From contig CAMFLR010000013.1 in assembly GCA_945957605.1 (NCBI GenBank), positions 185,910-249,909 of the forward strand: 64,000 bases of DNA, given 5' to 3'. Below, in pieces: positions 1 through 8,963 of the stretch. Under the pieces are notes generated by a model, which saw nothing but the letters and a program-made list of their open reading frames with translations, was not told the DNA's origin and ran no database searches. The DNA comes from an uncultured Isosphaeraceae bacterium (GTDB lineage: Bacteria; Planctomycetota; Planctomycetia; Isosphaerales; Isosphaeraceae). Made by a program: the position numbers and the translations under genes. Position 1 is the stretch's first letter; each line of letters starts with the position of its first letter.

Positions 1-1215
1 TGTGAGCCCGGACGTTACAACGCGGGAACCCTTATAGGTATCTGTGTCGAGAACCACCGGCACGACGTTCACCTTGCCATCGGAAACCACATACACGGTC
101 GTACCGGCCTGGCCTTCGACGATCGCTCTTTCCGGGACGACGAGTGCGTTCTTGCGCGTGTCGATTGTGATGAAGGCGCGAGCGTATTCGCCGGGGAGAA
201 TCGTGTTCGCAGCGTTGGGGACGTTCGCCTTCACCAGGAATGTCGAGGTTGTGCGGCTGACGGTGTTGTCGATGAAGCTCAGCTTTCCCTTGAAGCGCTG
301 GGGACGTTCCTCACCAAGGTCGACTTCGATTTCTTGCTGGTTTTTGACCAGTTCGGTTGCCTTGGGAAGGTGCGTGGAGCTTACCTGGAGGTCGACGCCC
401 ATGGGATCAAGCTGCTGGATCGTCGCGAGCGGAGTTTCGCCGCCGTTGCCGACGAGGTTGTCGAGCTTGATGAGGGCTTCGCCGATTCGGCCGTCGAGTG
501 GTGCGAACATCCGGCAATAGCTGAGGTTGATCTGCGCGTCATCGAGATTCGCCTGCGCCTGATCGACTTTTGCCTGCGCGGCTTGAATGTTCACGTCAAA
601 ATCAGTTTTCGCCTGTTCGAGCGATGCTTTCTCGACATCAACCTGGGCGTTTGCTTTTTGAAGCTGGGCCTCGGCGAGGTCGAGGTCGCCTTTTGAGGCG
701 GCGTTGCGGCTGTAAAGGAGGCGTGCACGTTGATCTTCGACCGTTTGGAGAACCTGGCCGGCGACAGCCAGAGCAAGCTGCGCTGCGGCGATTTCGCGTC
801 CCTTGGAAGTCTTTGCCTTTTCGAGGCCGGACTTGGCTTCGGCGAGCATTGCCTTGGCCTGGGCGAGTGCGACCTTGTATGGCTGCTCGTCGATGACGAA
901 GAGGAGCTCGCCCTTTTTGACCTCGCTGCCTTCGGTGAAGAGGATTTCCTTGAGGAAGCCCTTCACTCGCGCGCTGATGGTGACGGCGTTGGCGGCGCGG
1001 GTGGTCGAGTTCGACGAGACGATAAGCGGCGCGTCGAGCACAGTCACAGGGGTGACACCGACGGCTGGCTTCTTGCGTTCGAGCGGAGCCTTTTGTTGCT
1101 GGCATCCGGGAGCGATTGCCAGGAGACAGGTTGCGATTAGCACGCGCGAGAAAACAGCACCGACTCGGTCGGTATTCGCCAGGGCCATGATGTTCGCGCC
1201 TCGAAGATTCAGCAT
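1..1215 (-). CDS. RND efflux periplasmic adaptor (HlyD/MFP family), 3' end outside window
   Basis: The minus strand is open from an ATG at 1215 to the left edge, so the C-terminus is missing (405 codons seen). The start is supported by GAGGTGAG just upstream. The N-terminus is a hydrophobic signal ending in APGC, which may be a lipobox, so this is probably a lipoprotein. Next come a biotinyl-lipoyl-like half motif (VKGFLKEILFTEGSEVKKGE), a long Ala/Gln-rich coiled-coil hairpin, the second half motif (YCRMFAPLDGRIGEALIKLD) and beta-barrel strands (IEVDLGEERPQRFKGKLSFI). This order is that of AcrA/MexA-type adaptors, which link an inner-membrane RND pump to an outer-membrane channel. The pump gene is expected beyond the left edge. 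Substrate cannot be inferred. Confidence 0.9.
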   Translation of the reverse strand, partial: MLNLRGANIMALANTDRVGAVFSRVLIATCLLAIAPGCQQQKAPLERKKPAVGVTPVTVLDAPLIVSSNSTTRAANAVTISARVKGFLKEILFTEGSEVKKGELLFVIDEQPYKVALAQAKAMLAEAKSGLEKAKTSKGREIAAAQLALAVAGQVLQTVEDQRARLLYSRNAASKGDLDLAEAQLQKANAQVDVEKASLEQAKTDFDVNIQAAQAKVDQAQANLDDAQINLSYCRMFAPLDGRIGEALIKLDNLVGNGGETPLATIQQLDPMGVDLQVSSTHLPKATELVKNQQEIEVDLGEERPQRFKGKLSFIDNTVSRTTSTFLVKANVPNAANTILPGEYARAFITIDTRKNALVVPERAIVEGQAGTTVYVVSDGKVNVVPVVLDTDTYKGSRVVTSGLT

Positions 1216-1305
1216 CGACTCACCTCGATCGCTCTAGTGTGGTCGCGTGCTGAACGCGATTCAAGAAGTGACCTCTGCTCTCGCTAAATATCCAACATTA
1301 TTCGA

Positions 1306-1340
1306 AATGAAAACGGCCCGCGAACGAGTCGCGGGCCGCA
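1306..1340 (-). terminator. Rho-independent terminator of the first GMGG gene
   Basis: Perfect 9-bp inverted repeat CGGCCCGCG (1314-1322) / CGCGGGCCG (1330-1338) with a 7-base loop. Read on the minus strand it is followed by TTTTCATTTC. The same hairpin lies downstream of the tandem paralogue at 3688-3712. Confidence 0.8.
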
Positions 1341-1367
1341 GTTCAATCAAGTCAGCGTGCTGATCGA

Positions 1368-3005
1368 TCAAAGACCGCTGAGGTCAGCGGCAAGGACGCG
1401 GACGCCCTGCTTGAGACCGAGTTGATCGACGACTTCCGACGTGGCCGGCAGGCTGAAGCTCTTGCGAGGCGAGATGCTCACGCCCGAGAGAAGCTTGGGA
1501 TTGTCGGCCGTCTTCTCAGCGGTGCCGGCGAGGGCGAGACCGTTGAGGATGAGCGGCGAGTAGTTGTCGATGCGGACGGTGAAGCTGTCCTTACCCTTGA
1601 CCTTCTTGCCCTTCACGAGGTCGGCACGAACCATGCGTCCCAGGACGCCGGTTGCGACGGAGTCGGTGAAGGCGACGGCGTCGAGCTTGCCGTCTTTCTT
1701 GGCGAGTGGGAGGTTGAACTTACCGGCGGCCTTCCAGGTACGAGCGTTTTCATCGCTCATCTGGACGGTGACGGCGACTTCGTTCTGACCAGCGGCGTCG
1801 CCATTCTGAATGGTGCAAGCGATGGCGGGCCCGTTGGGAGCGCTGGGGACGCCGATTTCGACCTTGAGGCCGAGGAGGCTGTAGTCCTTGAAGAGCTTGG
1901 CGAGTTCACCAGCGAGTTCTTCGTTGCCCTTCACTTCGACGTAGATGCGTCCGCTTTCGCCCTTGGGGAGGGTGTCGAGCGAGTTGGCGAACTGACGGGC
2001 GAGTGAGATTTCGTAGGGGTTCGCCCACTGCTTGGAGAGCTGTGCGATGGTCTGCCAGTCGAGACCGGCGGAAACGTTCCAGATGACGAGCTGGGAGATG
2101 GTGGTGGAAGCCTTGTCTTCAGCGAGGCGCTTCATTGCCGCTGCAGTGCGAGCGTCGGCACCGAGTTGCGAGATATCGCCGATTTGAAGCTTCTCACCCT
2201 TGCTGGGGAAGTTGACCTTGGCCTCGTTGGTGGGTCCGTTGAGGCTGACGACTCGCGTGGGGAGTTCGCGGGTCTGGCCAGGGACGAGCGTGGCGTAGGG
2301 GTTGCCTGTGGGGGGGACGGAGCGGAAGCCGCCGCCCATGCCACCCATGCCGCCCATACCACCCATGCCGCCGCCCATACCGCCCATACCACCCATGCCG
2401 CCGCCCATACCGCCCATACCGCCGCCCATCATACCCATCATGATGGACTGCCAGTTCCAGCTATCGCGGTCGCCGACGAGGGTCATGATGAGACGGCCGA
2501 GCATCATCATGCCCATGGAGGCCGGCATGGCACCGCCGCCGCCCATACCACCGCCCATCATGCCGCCACCACCCATACCACCCATGCCACCGCCCATACC
2601 ACCGCCCATGCCGCCCATACCACCCATGCCGCCGCCCATACCACCGCCCATACCACCCATGCCGCCGCCCATACCGCCCATACCACCCATGCCGCCGCCC
2701 ATGCCGCCCATGCCGCCGAACTGGCCGGTGGCACCGGAGGCGATGAGGCCGGGGGGAAGAACGACGTTGAGCTTGCGCGACGAATTGTTGGTCATGGAGA
2801 CCATCATGCGACCGTCGCCAATGCCTTCGGCCTCGACGGAGACGTCGCCGTTGCGGACGGCGTCGATCAGGCTGACCTCGGGCGCGGGGGCTTCCGCCTT
2901 CTTCTTCGAGCTGGCGGGTGCCTGAGCTTGCACGAAGCTGAGGGGAGAAAGGACGATTCCGCCGACGAGGGCGGGGACGAGCGCACGGCGAAGCGTGGCC
3001 TTCAT
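1368..3005 (-). CDS. Exported Gly-Met-rich (GMGG repeat) protein, copy A
   Basis: A 545-residue protein of unknown function. The ATG at 3005 (MKATLRRALV) is preferred over the longer frame because AGGTGA lies five bases before it and a clean Sec signal peptide follows (cleavage near FVQAQA). After an acidic stretch (VRNGDVSVEAEGIGDGRMMV) and a strand-rich segment come two low-complexity blocks of GGM/GMGG units, separated by a conserved spacer (SMGMMMLGRLIMTLVGDRDSW). The C-terminal 300 residues are an ordinary folded-looking domain with no family I recognise. Copy B lies 0.7 kb upstream on the same strand and is identical over most of the C-terminal domain. A role in the periplasm or cell surface is inferred from the signal peptide only. 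Confidence 0.85.
   Translation of the reverse strand: MKATLRRALVPALVGGIVLSPLSFVQAQAPASSKKKAEAPAPEVSLIDAVRNGDVSVEAEGIGDGRMMVSMTNNSSRKLNVVLPPGLIASGATGQFGGMGGMGGGMGGMGGMGGGMGGMGGGMGGGMGGMGGMGGGMGGGMGGMGGGGMMGGGMGGGGAMPASMGMMMLGRLIMTLVGDRDSWNWQSIMMGMMGGGMGGMGGGMGGMGGMGGGMGGMGGMGGMGGGFRSVPPTGNPYATLVPGQTRELPTRVVSLNGPTNEAKVNFPSKGEKLQIGDISQLGADARTAAAMKRLAEDKASTTISQLVIWNVSAGLDWQTIAQLSKQWANPYEISLARQFANSLDTLPKGESGRIYVEVKGNEELAGELAKLFKDYSLLGLKVEIGVPSAPNGPAIACTIQNGDAAGQNEVAVTVQMSDENARTWKAAGKFNLPLAKKDGKLDAVAFTDSVATGVLGRMVRADLVKGKKVKGKDSFTVRIDNYSPLILNGLALAGTAEKTADNPKLLSGVSISPRKSFSLPATSEVVDQLGLKQGVRVLAADLSGL
1432..2540. repeat. 1109-bp segment identical to 3805-4913
   Basis: Line-by-line comparison at an offset of 2373 bases shows no mismatch between 1432-2540 and 3805-4913. 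Immediately left (1368-1431) the two copies differ at several synonymous positions, and immediately right the GMGG unit order and then the N-terminal coding region differ. Direct repeat of about 1.1 kb inside two tandem genes. Confidence 0.9.
2524..2715 (-). repeat. Coding repeat: GGM/GMGG units, copy A
   Basis: Short imperfect repeats of the type ccgcccata and ccacccatg (plus strand) encode GMGGMGGG-type runs on the minus strand. A second block of the same repeat is at 2330-2430. Unit order differs between the two tandem genes in this block, so the repeat is evolving by slippage or unequal exchange. Confidence 0.85.
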
Positions 3006-3740
3006 GGAATCACCTAAATCTTGAGGATTGAGCGGTTTACGAATGGGGGGCACCTGAACTCGAGACGGACAGCCGAGACCTGGATTGAAGCGAGAGTTTT
3101 CAAACCAGCGAGCGAATGTCTGTAACCTAACGCGCTTTGCAACCGGGGAGAGAAATCCGGAGTAATCGAGCGGTCGAACAGTTGTGGCTGTGGCGACCAG
3201 GCAAGATTTCGGAGCGAAAGGTACGGTCGAATTGAGAGATCAACACTACGGGTGACGATCAGATTAATGCGAAACGCGCGCCGTAGGTTGGAAGGGACGT
3301 CGGTCGGCTCGCGTTTATTCACAACGTCAAGAAAAAGAAGACGACGCTGCGTTCGAACCACGCACGCAACGCAAGTCTTTGGAGATTAAGGACAACGGCT
3401 GCTTATGATTCGATGAATGTGTGAACAACGCGTATTTTAGTCTTGCAAATCATATGTAGCAATGGGTTCGTAATTGGCTTTGTGCATGGTGTGGTGATTC
3501 GTAATCAGTGTGTCATGAGTCCACGCTTATGAGGCGCTATGTGGATCATGTGTTTGGCGCGGAAATATGAAGGATTAATACAAATGACTGACCAGTTCGG
3601 CTCTGGAATCGAGCCGTCTCATCTGAAAGGAGTAACAGTGATAACTCAAATGACAGCGACGGTGCAAGAGCGCGTTCGAAAATGAAACGGCCCGCGAACG
3701 AGTCGCGGGCCGTTTGTGCGGGCTTCTGTACGTTTGTTGA
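3006..3740. other. Intergenic region between the two GMGG genes
   Basis: About 735 bases. It must carry the promoter of copy A and holds the terminator of copy B at 3688-3712. A 115-codon minus-strand frame (to 3361) runs into the copy A start but has no ribosome-binding site and no recognisable protein features, so I do not call it. The stretch 3400-3600 is AT-richer than its surroundings, as expected for a promoter region. No consensus promoter can be assigned with confidence. Confidence 0.6.
3680..3714 (-). terminator. Rho-independent terminator of the second GMGG gene
   Basis: Same perfect hairpin as at 1314-1338: CGGCCCGCG (3688-3696), loop AACGAGT, CGCGGGCCG (3704-3712). On the minus strand it is followed by TTTCATTTTC. 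Its duplication shows that the tandem duplication included the 3' end of the transcript. Confidence 0.8.
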
Positions 3741-5384
3741 TTACAGACCGCTGAGGTCAGCGGCCAGGACGCGAACGCCCTGCTTTAGACCGAGTTGATC
3801 GACAACTTCCGACGTGGCCGGCAGGCTGAAGCTCTTGCGAGGCGAGATGCTCACGCCCGAGAGAAGCTTGGGATTGTCGGCCGTCTTCTCAGCGGTGCCG
3901 GCGAGGGCGAGACCGTTGAGGATGAGCGGCGAGTAGTTGTCGATGCGGACGGTGAAGCTGTCCTTACCCTTGACCTTCTTGCCCTTCACGAGGTCGGCAC
4001 GAACCATGCGTCCCAGGACGCCGGTTGCGACGGAGTCGGTGAAGGCGACGGCGTCGAGCTTGCCGTCTTTCTTGGCGAGTGGGAGGTTGAACTTACCGGC
4101 GGCCTTCCAGGTACGAGCGTTTTCATCGCTCATCTGGACGGTGACGGCGACTTCGTTCTGACCAGCGGCGTCGCCATTCTGAATGGTGCAAGCGATGGCG
4201 GGCCCGTTGGGAGCGCTGGGGACGCCGATTTCGACCTTGAGGCCGAGGAGGCTGTAGTCCTTGAAGAGCTTGGCGAGTTCACCAGCGAGTTCTTCGTTGC
4301 CCTTCACTTCGACGTAGATGCGTCCGCTTTCGCCCTTGGGGAGGGTGTCGAGCGAGTTGGCGAACTGACGGGCGAGTGAGATTTCGTAGGGGTTCGCCCA
4401 CTGCTTGGAGAGCTGTGCGATGGTCTGCCAGTCGAGACCGGCGGAAACGTTCCAGATGACGAGCTGGGAGATGGTGGTGGAAGCCTTGTCTTCAGCGAGG
4501 CGCTTCATTGCCGCTGCAGTGCGAGCGTCGGCACCGAGTTGCGAGATATCGCCGATTTGAAGCTTCTCACCCTTGCTGGGGAAGTTGACCTTGGCCTCGT
4601 TGGTGGGTCCGTTGAGGCTGACGACTCGCGTGGGGAGTTCGCGGGTCTGGCCAGGGACGAGCGTGGCGTAGGGGTTGCCTGTGGGGGGGACGGAGCGGAA
4701 GCCGCCGCCCATGCCACCCATGCCGCCCATACCACCCATGCCGCCGCCCATACCGCCCATACCACCCATGCCGCCGCCCATACCGCCCATACCGCCGCCC
4801 ATCATACCCATCATGATGGACTGCCAGTTCCAGCTATCGCGGTCGCCGACGAGGGTCATGATGAGACGGCCGAGCATCATCATGCCCATGGAGGCCGGCA
4901 TGGCACCGCCGCCCATCATACCGCCACCCATCATACCGCCGCCGCCCATGCCACCCATACCACCCATACCGCCGCCCATACCGCCCATACCACCCATGCC
5001 GCCGCCCATACCACCCATGCCGCCCATGCCACCCATCATACCGCCGCCCATACCGCCCATACCACCCATGCCGCCGCCCATACCGCCCATGCCGCCGAAC
5101 TGACCGGTGGCACCGGAGGCGATGAGGCCGGGGGGAAGAACGACGTTGAGCTTGCGGGACGAGGTGTTGGTGACGGAGACCATCATGCGACCGTCGCCAA
5201 TGCCTTCGGCCTCGACGGAGACGTCGCCATTGCGGACGGCGTCGAGCAGGCTGACTTCGGGGATTTCGACCGTCTTCTTATTCTTATTGCTAGCGGGCTG
5301 CTGGGCTTGCGCCGAGCCCGGCACGAAAACAACGAGGCCGCCGATCAGGGCGGTGACAACGACTTGGCGAAACGTGCCGTTCAT
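3741..5384 (-). CDS. Exported Gly-Met-rich (GMGG repeat) protein, copy B
   Basis: A 547-residue paralogue of the gene at 1368-3005. The ATG at 5384 is preceded by GAGGTGAACCC. The signal peptide (MNGTFRQVVVTALIGGLVVF, cleavage near GSAQAQ) and the next 25 residues differ from copy A in sequence, while the acidic motif VSLLDAVRNGDVSVEAEG is shared. The GMGG block has a different unit order from copy A. From the spacer GDRDSWNWQS to the C-terminus the two proteins appear identical. Different signal peptides with an identical mature C-terminus suggest duplicated genes kept uniform by gene conversion. Function unknown; exported location is inferred. Confidence 0.85.
   Translation of the reverse strand: MNGTFRQVVVTALIGGLVVFVPGSAQAQQPASNKNKKTVEIPEVSLLDAVRNGDVSVEAEGIGDGRMMVSVTNTSSRKLNVVLPPGLIASGATGQFGGMGGMGGGMGGMGGMGGGMMGGMGGMGGMGGGMGGMGGMGGGMGGMGGMGGGGMMGGGMMGGGAMPASMGMMMLGRLIMTLVGDRDSWNWQSIMMGMMGGGMGGMGGGMGGMGGMGGGMGGMGGMGGMGGGFRSVPPTGNPYATLVPGQTRELPTRVVSLNGPTNEAKVNFPSKGEKLQIGDISQLGADARTAAAMKRLAEDKASTTISQLVIWNVSAGLDWQTIAQLSKQWANPYEISLARQFANSLDTLPKGESGRIYVEVKGNEELAGELAKLFKDYSLLGLKVEIGVPSAPNGPAIACTIQNGDAAGQNEVAVTVQMSDENARTWKAAGKFNLPLAKKDGKLDAVAFTDSVATGVLGRMVRADLVKGKKVKGKDSFTVRIDNYSPLILNGLALAGTAEKTADNPKLLSGVSISPRKSFSLPATSEVVDQLGLKQGVRVLAADLSGL
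3805..4913. repeat. 1109-bp segment identical to 1432-2540
   Basis: Partner of the direct repeat at 1432-2540 (offset 2373 bases, no mismatch seen). Position 3804 (a versus g at 1431) is the first difference on the left, and 4914 is the first on the right. Confidence 0.9.
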
Positions 5385-5846
5385 GGGTTCACCTCGGAAA
5401 CGAAACGGGGTGCGTCCGATGGATGACGGAAATCGAAAATCTCAAACCGGCCGTGCGGGCCTGGATTGCGAAACGCTTGGTTGCGAATCGTCGCAAGCGT
5501 TAACTGCGTTGGCAGTTCGGGTCACAAGGGCAGCCGAGCTGGCCGGGCCTGGAGGCTGAGCTTTTTGGGCCGGTGGCGCTCGAATTTCGGGTTTTGTGGT
5601 CTGAATCGCCTGTGACCAGAGGTTCGGGGGAACCTCGCAAGGCGTCCAGATAGGTCCACTTGTTTGGGAGACGATTCGCGCGTGCGATTTATTCGCGGAA
5701 TTGTCCGAGATTTTCTGACTTCGAGAGAGAACGGTGTTACCTGGCCAGTCCCAGCCAACTGAGTGGGGACGGGTGTGCATTCGTCTTGAGATTTCGATAG
5801 AGTGAGGCCGGCATTTCTGCGTTCCAAGATGTTTGGGAGTCGACCG
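5385..5846. other. Divergent intergenic region
   Basis: About 460 bases between the minus-strand GMGG gene and the plus-strand threonine synthase-like gene. It should carry both promoters. Minus-strand open frames that cross it and run into the next gene have no family features and overlap a strong gene on the other strand. I see no RNA gene or clear hairpin. Confidence 0.5.
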
Positions 5847-7118
5847 ATGCGCTTTGTGTCCCACCTGGCCTGCCCGACCTGTTGCGCGTCGTATCCGGCC
5901 GACCAGCCGATGAACCTGTGCCCGGTCGACGAGCGGCCAGTTCAGGTGGTGCTCGACCTCGATCGCCTGAAGTCTGAACGGGGGCGGGACGGGTTCTGGA
6001 ATCCCGATCGACCGAACTTGTGGCGGTTCGGCGGACTTCTGCCGCTCGACTGGGACGATCCGGCCGATCGCAAGTCGATCGTCACGCTCGGTGAGGGGAA
6101 CACGCCTTGCCTGCCTTACGACCATCCGCTCGGGCGATCGCTGGGATGCAACCTCGAAGTGAAGGACGAGGGACGGCCGCACGGCGGTCGATACGGCGCC
6201 AATCCAACGCTGTCGTTCAAAGACCGCGGGATGGTGATGACTGTCAGCATGGCCCGGGCGCTTGGACTCAAGCGGCTGGCGGTGCCGACGCAGGGGAACG
6301 CGGGGGACTCACTCGCGACCTATGCGATCGCCGCGGAGCTTGAGACAATTGTGGCGATGTCGCCCGACACGGACCGGCCGGTGATGGGAAATGTCGCCGC
6401 GCTCGCGCTTTTGTATCCCGACAACGTCAAGCTCGAACTCGTGCCGGGGACGATCGTCGACTGTGCCAAACGCCTGCGCGAGGAGTACATTCCCAAGGGC
6501 TTTTTCAGCGTTGCGACATTTCAAGAGCCCGGCTGGCGTACAGAGGGGAAGAAAACCCTCGGGCTCGAAATGGCCGAGCCGGCGGGCGACCGTCTGGCCG
6601 ATCGCACCTGGAAATTGCCTGATGTGATCATCTACCCGACCGGCGGCGGTACGGGCGTCGTCGGCATGGCGAAGGCGTTCGACGAGCTCGAGGCACTTGG
6701 ATTGATCGGCGCCGAACGGCCCAGGATGATTTGCGTGCAGAGCGACGCAACCACGCCGATCGTGCGCGCCTTCCAGAATGGAGATCCCGACATCACCCCC
6801 CTGCCCCCCGGCCAAACCGTGGCGACCGGACTGAATGTCGCGCGAAATGTAGGACACATCAACGTTTTGAAGATCATTCGCGCGACTGGCGGCACAGCCC
6901 TGGCAGTGACCGATGCGGAAATTCGTGCGACGATTCGCGAGGAGTGGACGAATCGCCGATTTGCGTGGTCCCCGGAAGGCGCAGCGACTCTTGCTGTCCT
7001 GCCGAAGCTCGCGGACCTGGGAATGATCAAGCCGCGCGACCGTGTGGTGATGGTGAATACGGCATCGCCCGAGAAGTATTTGCCAACGATTCGCGAGGAG
7101 CTAGGAGGAGGACTATGA
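5847..7118 (+). CDS. thrC: Threonine synthase-like PLP enzyme
   Basis: Fold-type II pyridoxal-phosphate enzyme of 423 residues. The Schiff-base lysine is K125 in NPTLSFKDRG, the typical threonine synthase motif, and YPTGGGTGVVG is the glycine loop that binds the PLP phosphate. The N-terminus has cysteines at 9, 12, 13 and 25 (CPTCCASY...LCPV), like the zinc-ribbon start seen in many threonine synthases. The ATG at 5847 is chosen because GGGAG lies seven bases before it and the cysteine motif begins directly after. Known role of the family: conversion of O-phosphohomoserine to threonine. A related PLP lyase with another substrate cannot be excluded. It is translationally coupled to the next gene by an ATGA overlap. 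Confidence 0.85.
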   Translation: MRFVSHLACPTCCASYPADQPMNLCPVDERPVQVVLDLDRLKSERGRDGFWNPDRPNLWRFGGLLPLDWDDPADRKSIVTLGEGNTPCLPYDHPLGRSLGCNLEVKDEGRPHGGRYGANPTLSFKDRGMVMTVSMARALGLKRLAVPTQGNAGDSLATYAIAAELETIVAMSPDTDRPVMGNVAALALLYPDNVKLELVPGTIVDCAKRLREEYIPKGFFSVATFQEPGWRTEGKKTLGLEMAEPAGDRLADRTWKLPDVIIYPTGGGTGVVGMAKAFDELEALGLIGAERPRMICVQSDATTPIVRAFQNGDPDITPLPPGQTVATGLNVARNVGHINVLKIIRATGGTALAVTDAEIRATIREEWTNRRFAWSPEGAATLAVLPKLADLGMIKPRDRVVMVNTASPEKYLPTIREELGGGL

Positions 7119-8278
7119 CATACGCAATCGTCCTCACGCTTCTCCTTCAGACGCCCCCTGCTCCGGCTGCGCCAGCATCGAAGCCGCTCGTTCTCGTGCA
7201 TTACATGCCGTGGTATGTTGCCAAGCCTGTGTCGCCGGTCTGGGGCTGGCACTGGACGATGGGGGCGTTCGATCCAGAGAAGATACAGAATGGCAAGAGG
7301 CCGATTGCCTCTCACTATACACCGCTCATCGGTCCCTATGATTCGGGCGATGCGGCTATTATGGAGTATCACTTTCTCTTGATGAAGCTGGCGGGGATTG
7401 ATGGCGTTATTGTCGACTGGTATGGACGATCGGATCTGTTCGACTACGCGATTTTGCATCGCAATACGCAGGCTCTGTTCGCGATGGCGGCGAAGGTTGG
7501 GCTGAAGGTGGGGATTTGTTATGAGGACCAGACGATCTCGCGACTGGTCGAGGCGGGAAAAATCAAAAAAGAAGAACGTGTTTCACATGCAAAAAGTGAG
7601 ATCAATTGGCTCGAAGCCAACTGGTTTCGCGAAGGCTCATGTTTGAAGCACGACGGCAAGCCGGTGTTGCTGTCATTTGGTTTTGATGGTCTGAGCGATG
7701 CCGAGTGGGAGGAAGTTTTGCCGAACGGTCAGACGCGGGTGATTTATCTGAGTGAGCATCGTCGACGCGCTTCGGCTGCCGGAGCCTTCGACTGGCCTGT
7801 TCCCAAAGAGGGTGTTTCGGCGATTGAGCGATTTGAAGTATCGTCGCGCGATTGGCCGAAGCGGATGCCTGTTGCCTATCCGCGATTTCATGATATTTAT
7901 GCCGAAGCCAAGTTGCATGAGAGCTATGGGCGAATCTCGGATGACGAAGGCAAGACGTTTGTGAAAACTCTGGAACGAGCACTCAAGAGTGGTGCGCCCT
8001 TCGTGCAGATTGCGACGTGGAATGATTGGGGCGAAGGGACGAACATTGAGCCGTCGGCTGAGTTTGGATATCGCGATCTGGAAGTGATTCAGCGATTCAC
8101 TGGGGCTCAGGGCGATTTGAAGCTGGCTCGACAACTATGGGACTTGCGGCAGAGGTCGAAGGATCGGCCGGAATTGCGGGCGCAACTGGATGGTATTGCC
8201 CGATCGATTGCAAAAGGTGATGCTTCGGCTGCGCGGAAGGAAATGGAGCAGTTAGTGCGAAAGAAAAACGCTCCGTGA
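7115..8278 (+). CDS. Glycoside hydrolase family 99-like exported protein
   Basis: The start ATG at 7115 overlaps the stop of the upstream gene (ATGA) and has a strong AGGAGGAG at 7103-7110. The frame is open further upstream, but that part lies inside thrC. The 387-residue product has a short hydrophobic signal followed by a Pro/Ala stretch. Diagnostic GH99/GH71-like motifs follow: HYMPWY, WGWHW, GPYDSGDAAIMEYH, IDGVIVDWYG and TWNDWGEGTNIEPS. Characterised GH99 members are endo-alpha-1,2-mannosidases or mannanases, but bacterial GH99-like proteins of this type are mostly uncharacterised, so the substrate is unknown. The coupling to a threonine synthase-like gene has no obvious metabolic logic. 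Confidence 0.8.
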   Translation: MTYAIVLTLLLQTPPAPAAPASKPLVLVHYMPWYVAKPVSPVWGWHWTMGAFDPEKIQNGKRPIASHYTPLIGPYDSGDAAIMEYHFLLMKLAGIDGVIVDWYGRSDLFDYAILHRNTQALFAMAAKVGLKVGICYEDQTISRLVEAGKIKKEERVSHAKSEINWLEANWFREGSCLKHDGKPVLLSFGFDGLSDAEWEEVLPNGQTRVIYLSEHRRRASAAGAFDWPVPKEGVSAIERFEVSSRDWPKRMPVAYPRFHDIYAEAKLHESYGRISDDEGKTFVKTLERALKSGAPFVQIATWNDWGEGTNIEPSAEFGYRDLEVIQRFTGAQGDLKLARQLWDLRQRSKDRPELRAQLDGIARSIAKGDASAARKEMEQLVRKKNAP

Positions 8279-8327
8279 CGTGATCATTGTCGATCGAATT
8301 AGCCACCCGAACTCAAGGACGACACCC

Positions 8328-8945
8328 ATGGCTCAACTACGCATACCGCTTGCCGGAATGATGGCGGGTGTGGTGATTATTGCCGTTGACGCGGGCATTA
8401 TCCGGTCGCTGATCGCTTCGACTCGCGTCATCGCGATCACCCCGACGACCAATTTCGACCTGGCTGGCTTCGCTCTTGGCGTCCTGCCATTGGCGAGCGT
8501 TTTGCTTTTCACGGGGGTGTTACGGCTGTCGGCGCTATTGCGCAAAGGTGGTGGCGGTTCGTACTTCTTTGGATTTCAGGTCTTCGGCTGGGTGGCGGTT
8601 TTTCTTTTCATCTTGATCAGCGCGCTCTCGCCAACGCTCGTTGTCGACTACCTTGGTTTTATCTCTACCGGCTTCGTTCCATTTCTCAGGCCTCTCATTC
8701 AAACGGCACCTGAGTGGTTTCTCGCGGCATTTGAGTTCTGCTGGATCGCGATGATCTTTAGCCTGCCGGAATTTGCTTTTGCATTGCTTGGCGGCTGGCT
8801 GGTTCGTCGAGCTGGGATCAAAGTGTATGTTGAACGTCAGTTAAAATCCGAGGTTCAAACGGCACATGAGGAGCCGGTTGAAGGCTCTATACAGGAGGGG
8901 ATAATACCTCCAGCAGCGATTGGGAATCGGCTCTCAACGATGTAA
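8328..8945 (+). CDS. Four-helix membrane protein of unknown function
   Basis: I chose the ATG at 8328 (MAQLRIPLAG) because AAGGA lies eight bases before it and the protein then starts directly with a membrane helix. A frame start at 8280 is possible. The 205-residue product has four hydrophobic segments: near residues 5-27, 45-68, 83-103 and 140-170. These are followed by a charged cytoplasmic-looking tail. The sequence TNFDLAGFALGVLPLASVLL is typical of small planctomycete membrane proteins that lie beside LRR or other anchored proteins. No family recognised. Confidence 0.65.
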   Translation: MAQLRIPLAGMMAGVVIIAVDAGIIRSLIASTRVIAITPTTNFDLAGFALGVLPLASVLLFTGVLRLSALLRKGGGGSYFFGFQVFGWVAVFLFILISALSPTLVVDYLGFISTGFVPFLRPLIQTAPEWFLAAFEFCWIAMIFSLPEFAFALLGGWLVRRAGIKVYVERQLKSEVQTAHEEPVEGSIQEGIIPPAAIGNRLSTM

Positions 8946-8963
8946 TTCTCGGGAATACTGCAT

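Noticed and set aside
2330..2715. Regularly spaced repeats that could suggest a CRISPR array
   Set aside because: Repeats are 9-18 bases, in frame and coding for GMGG; there are no unique spacers and no cas genes.
2166..3017. His/Thr/Ala-rich and Pro/Met-rich plus-strand frames across the GMGG genes
   Set aside because: They are the reverse reading of the GMGG codon repeats; the same artefact occurs at 4539-5426. The minus-strand genes have signal peptides, ribosome-binding sites and terminators.
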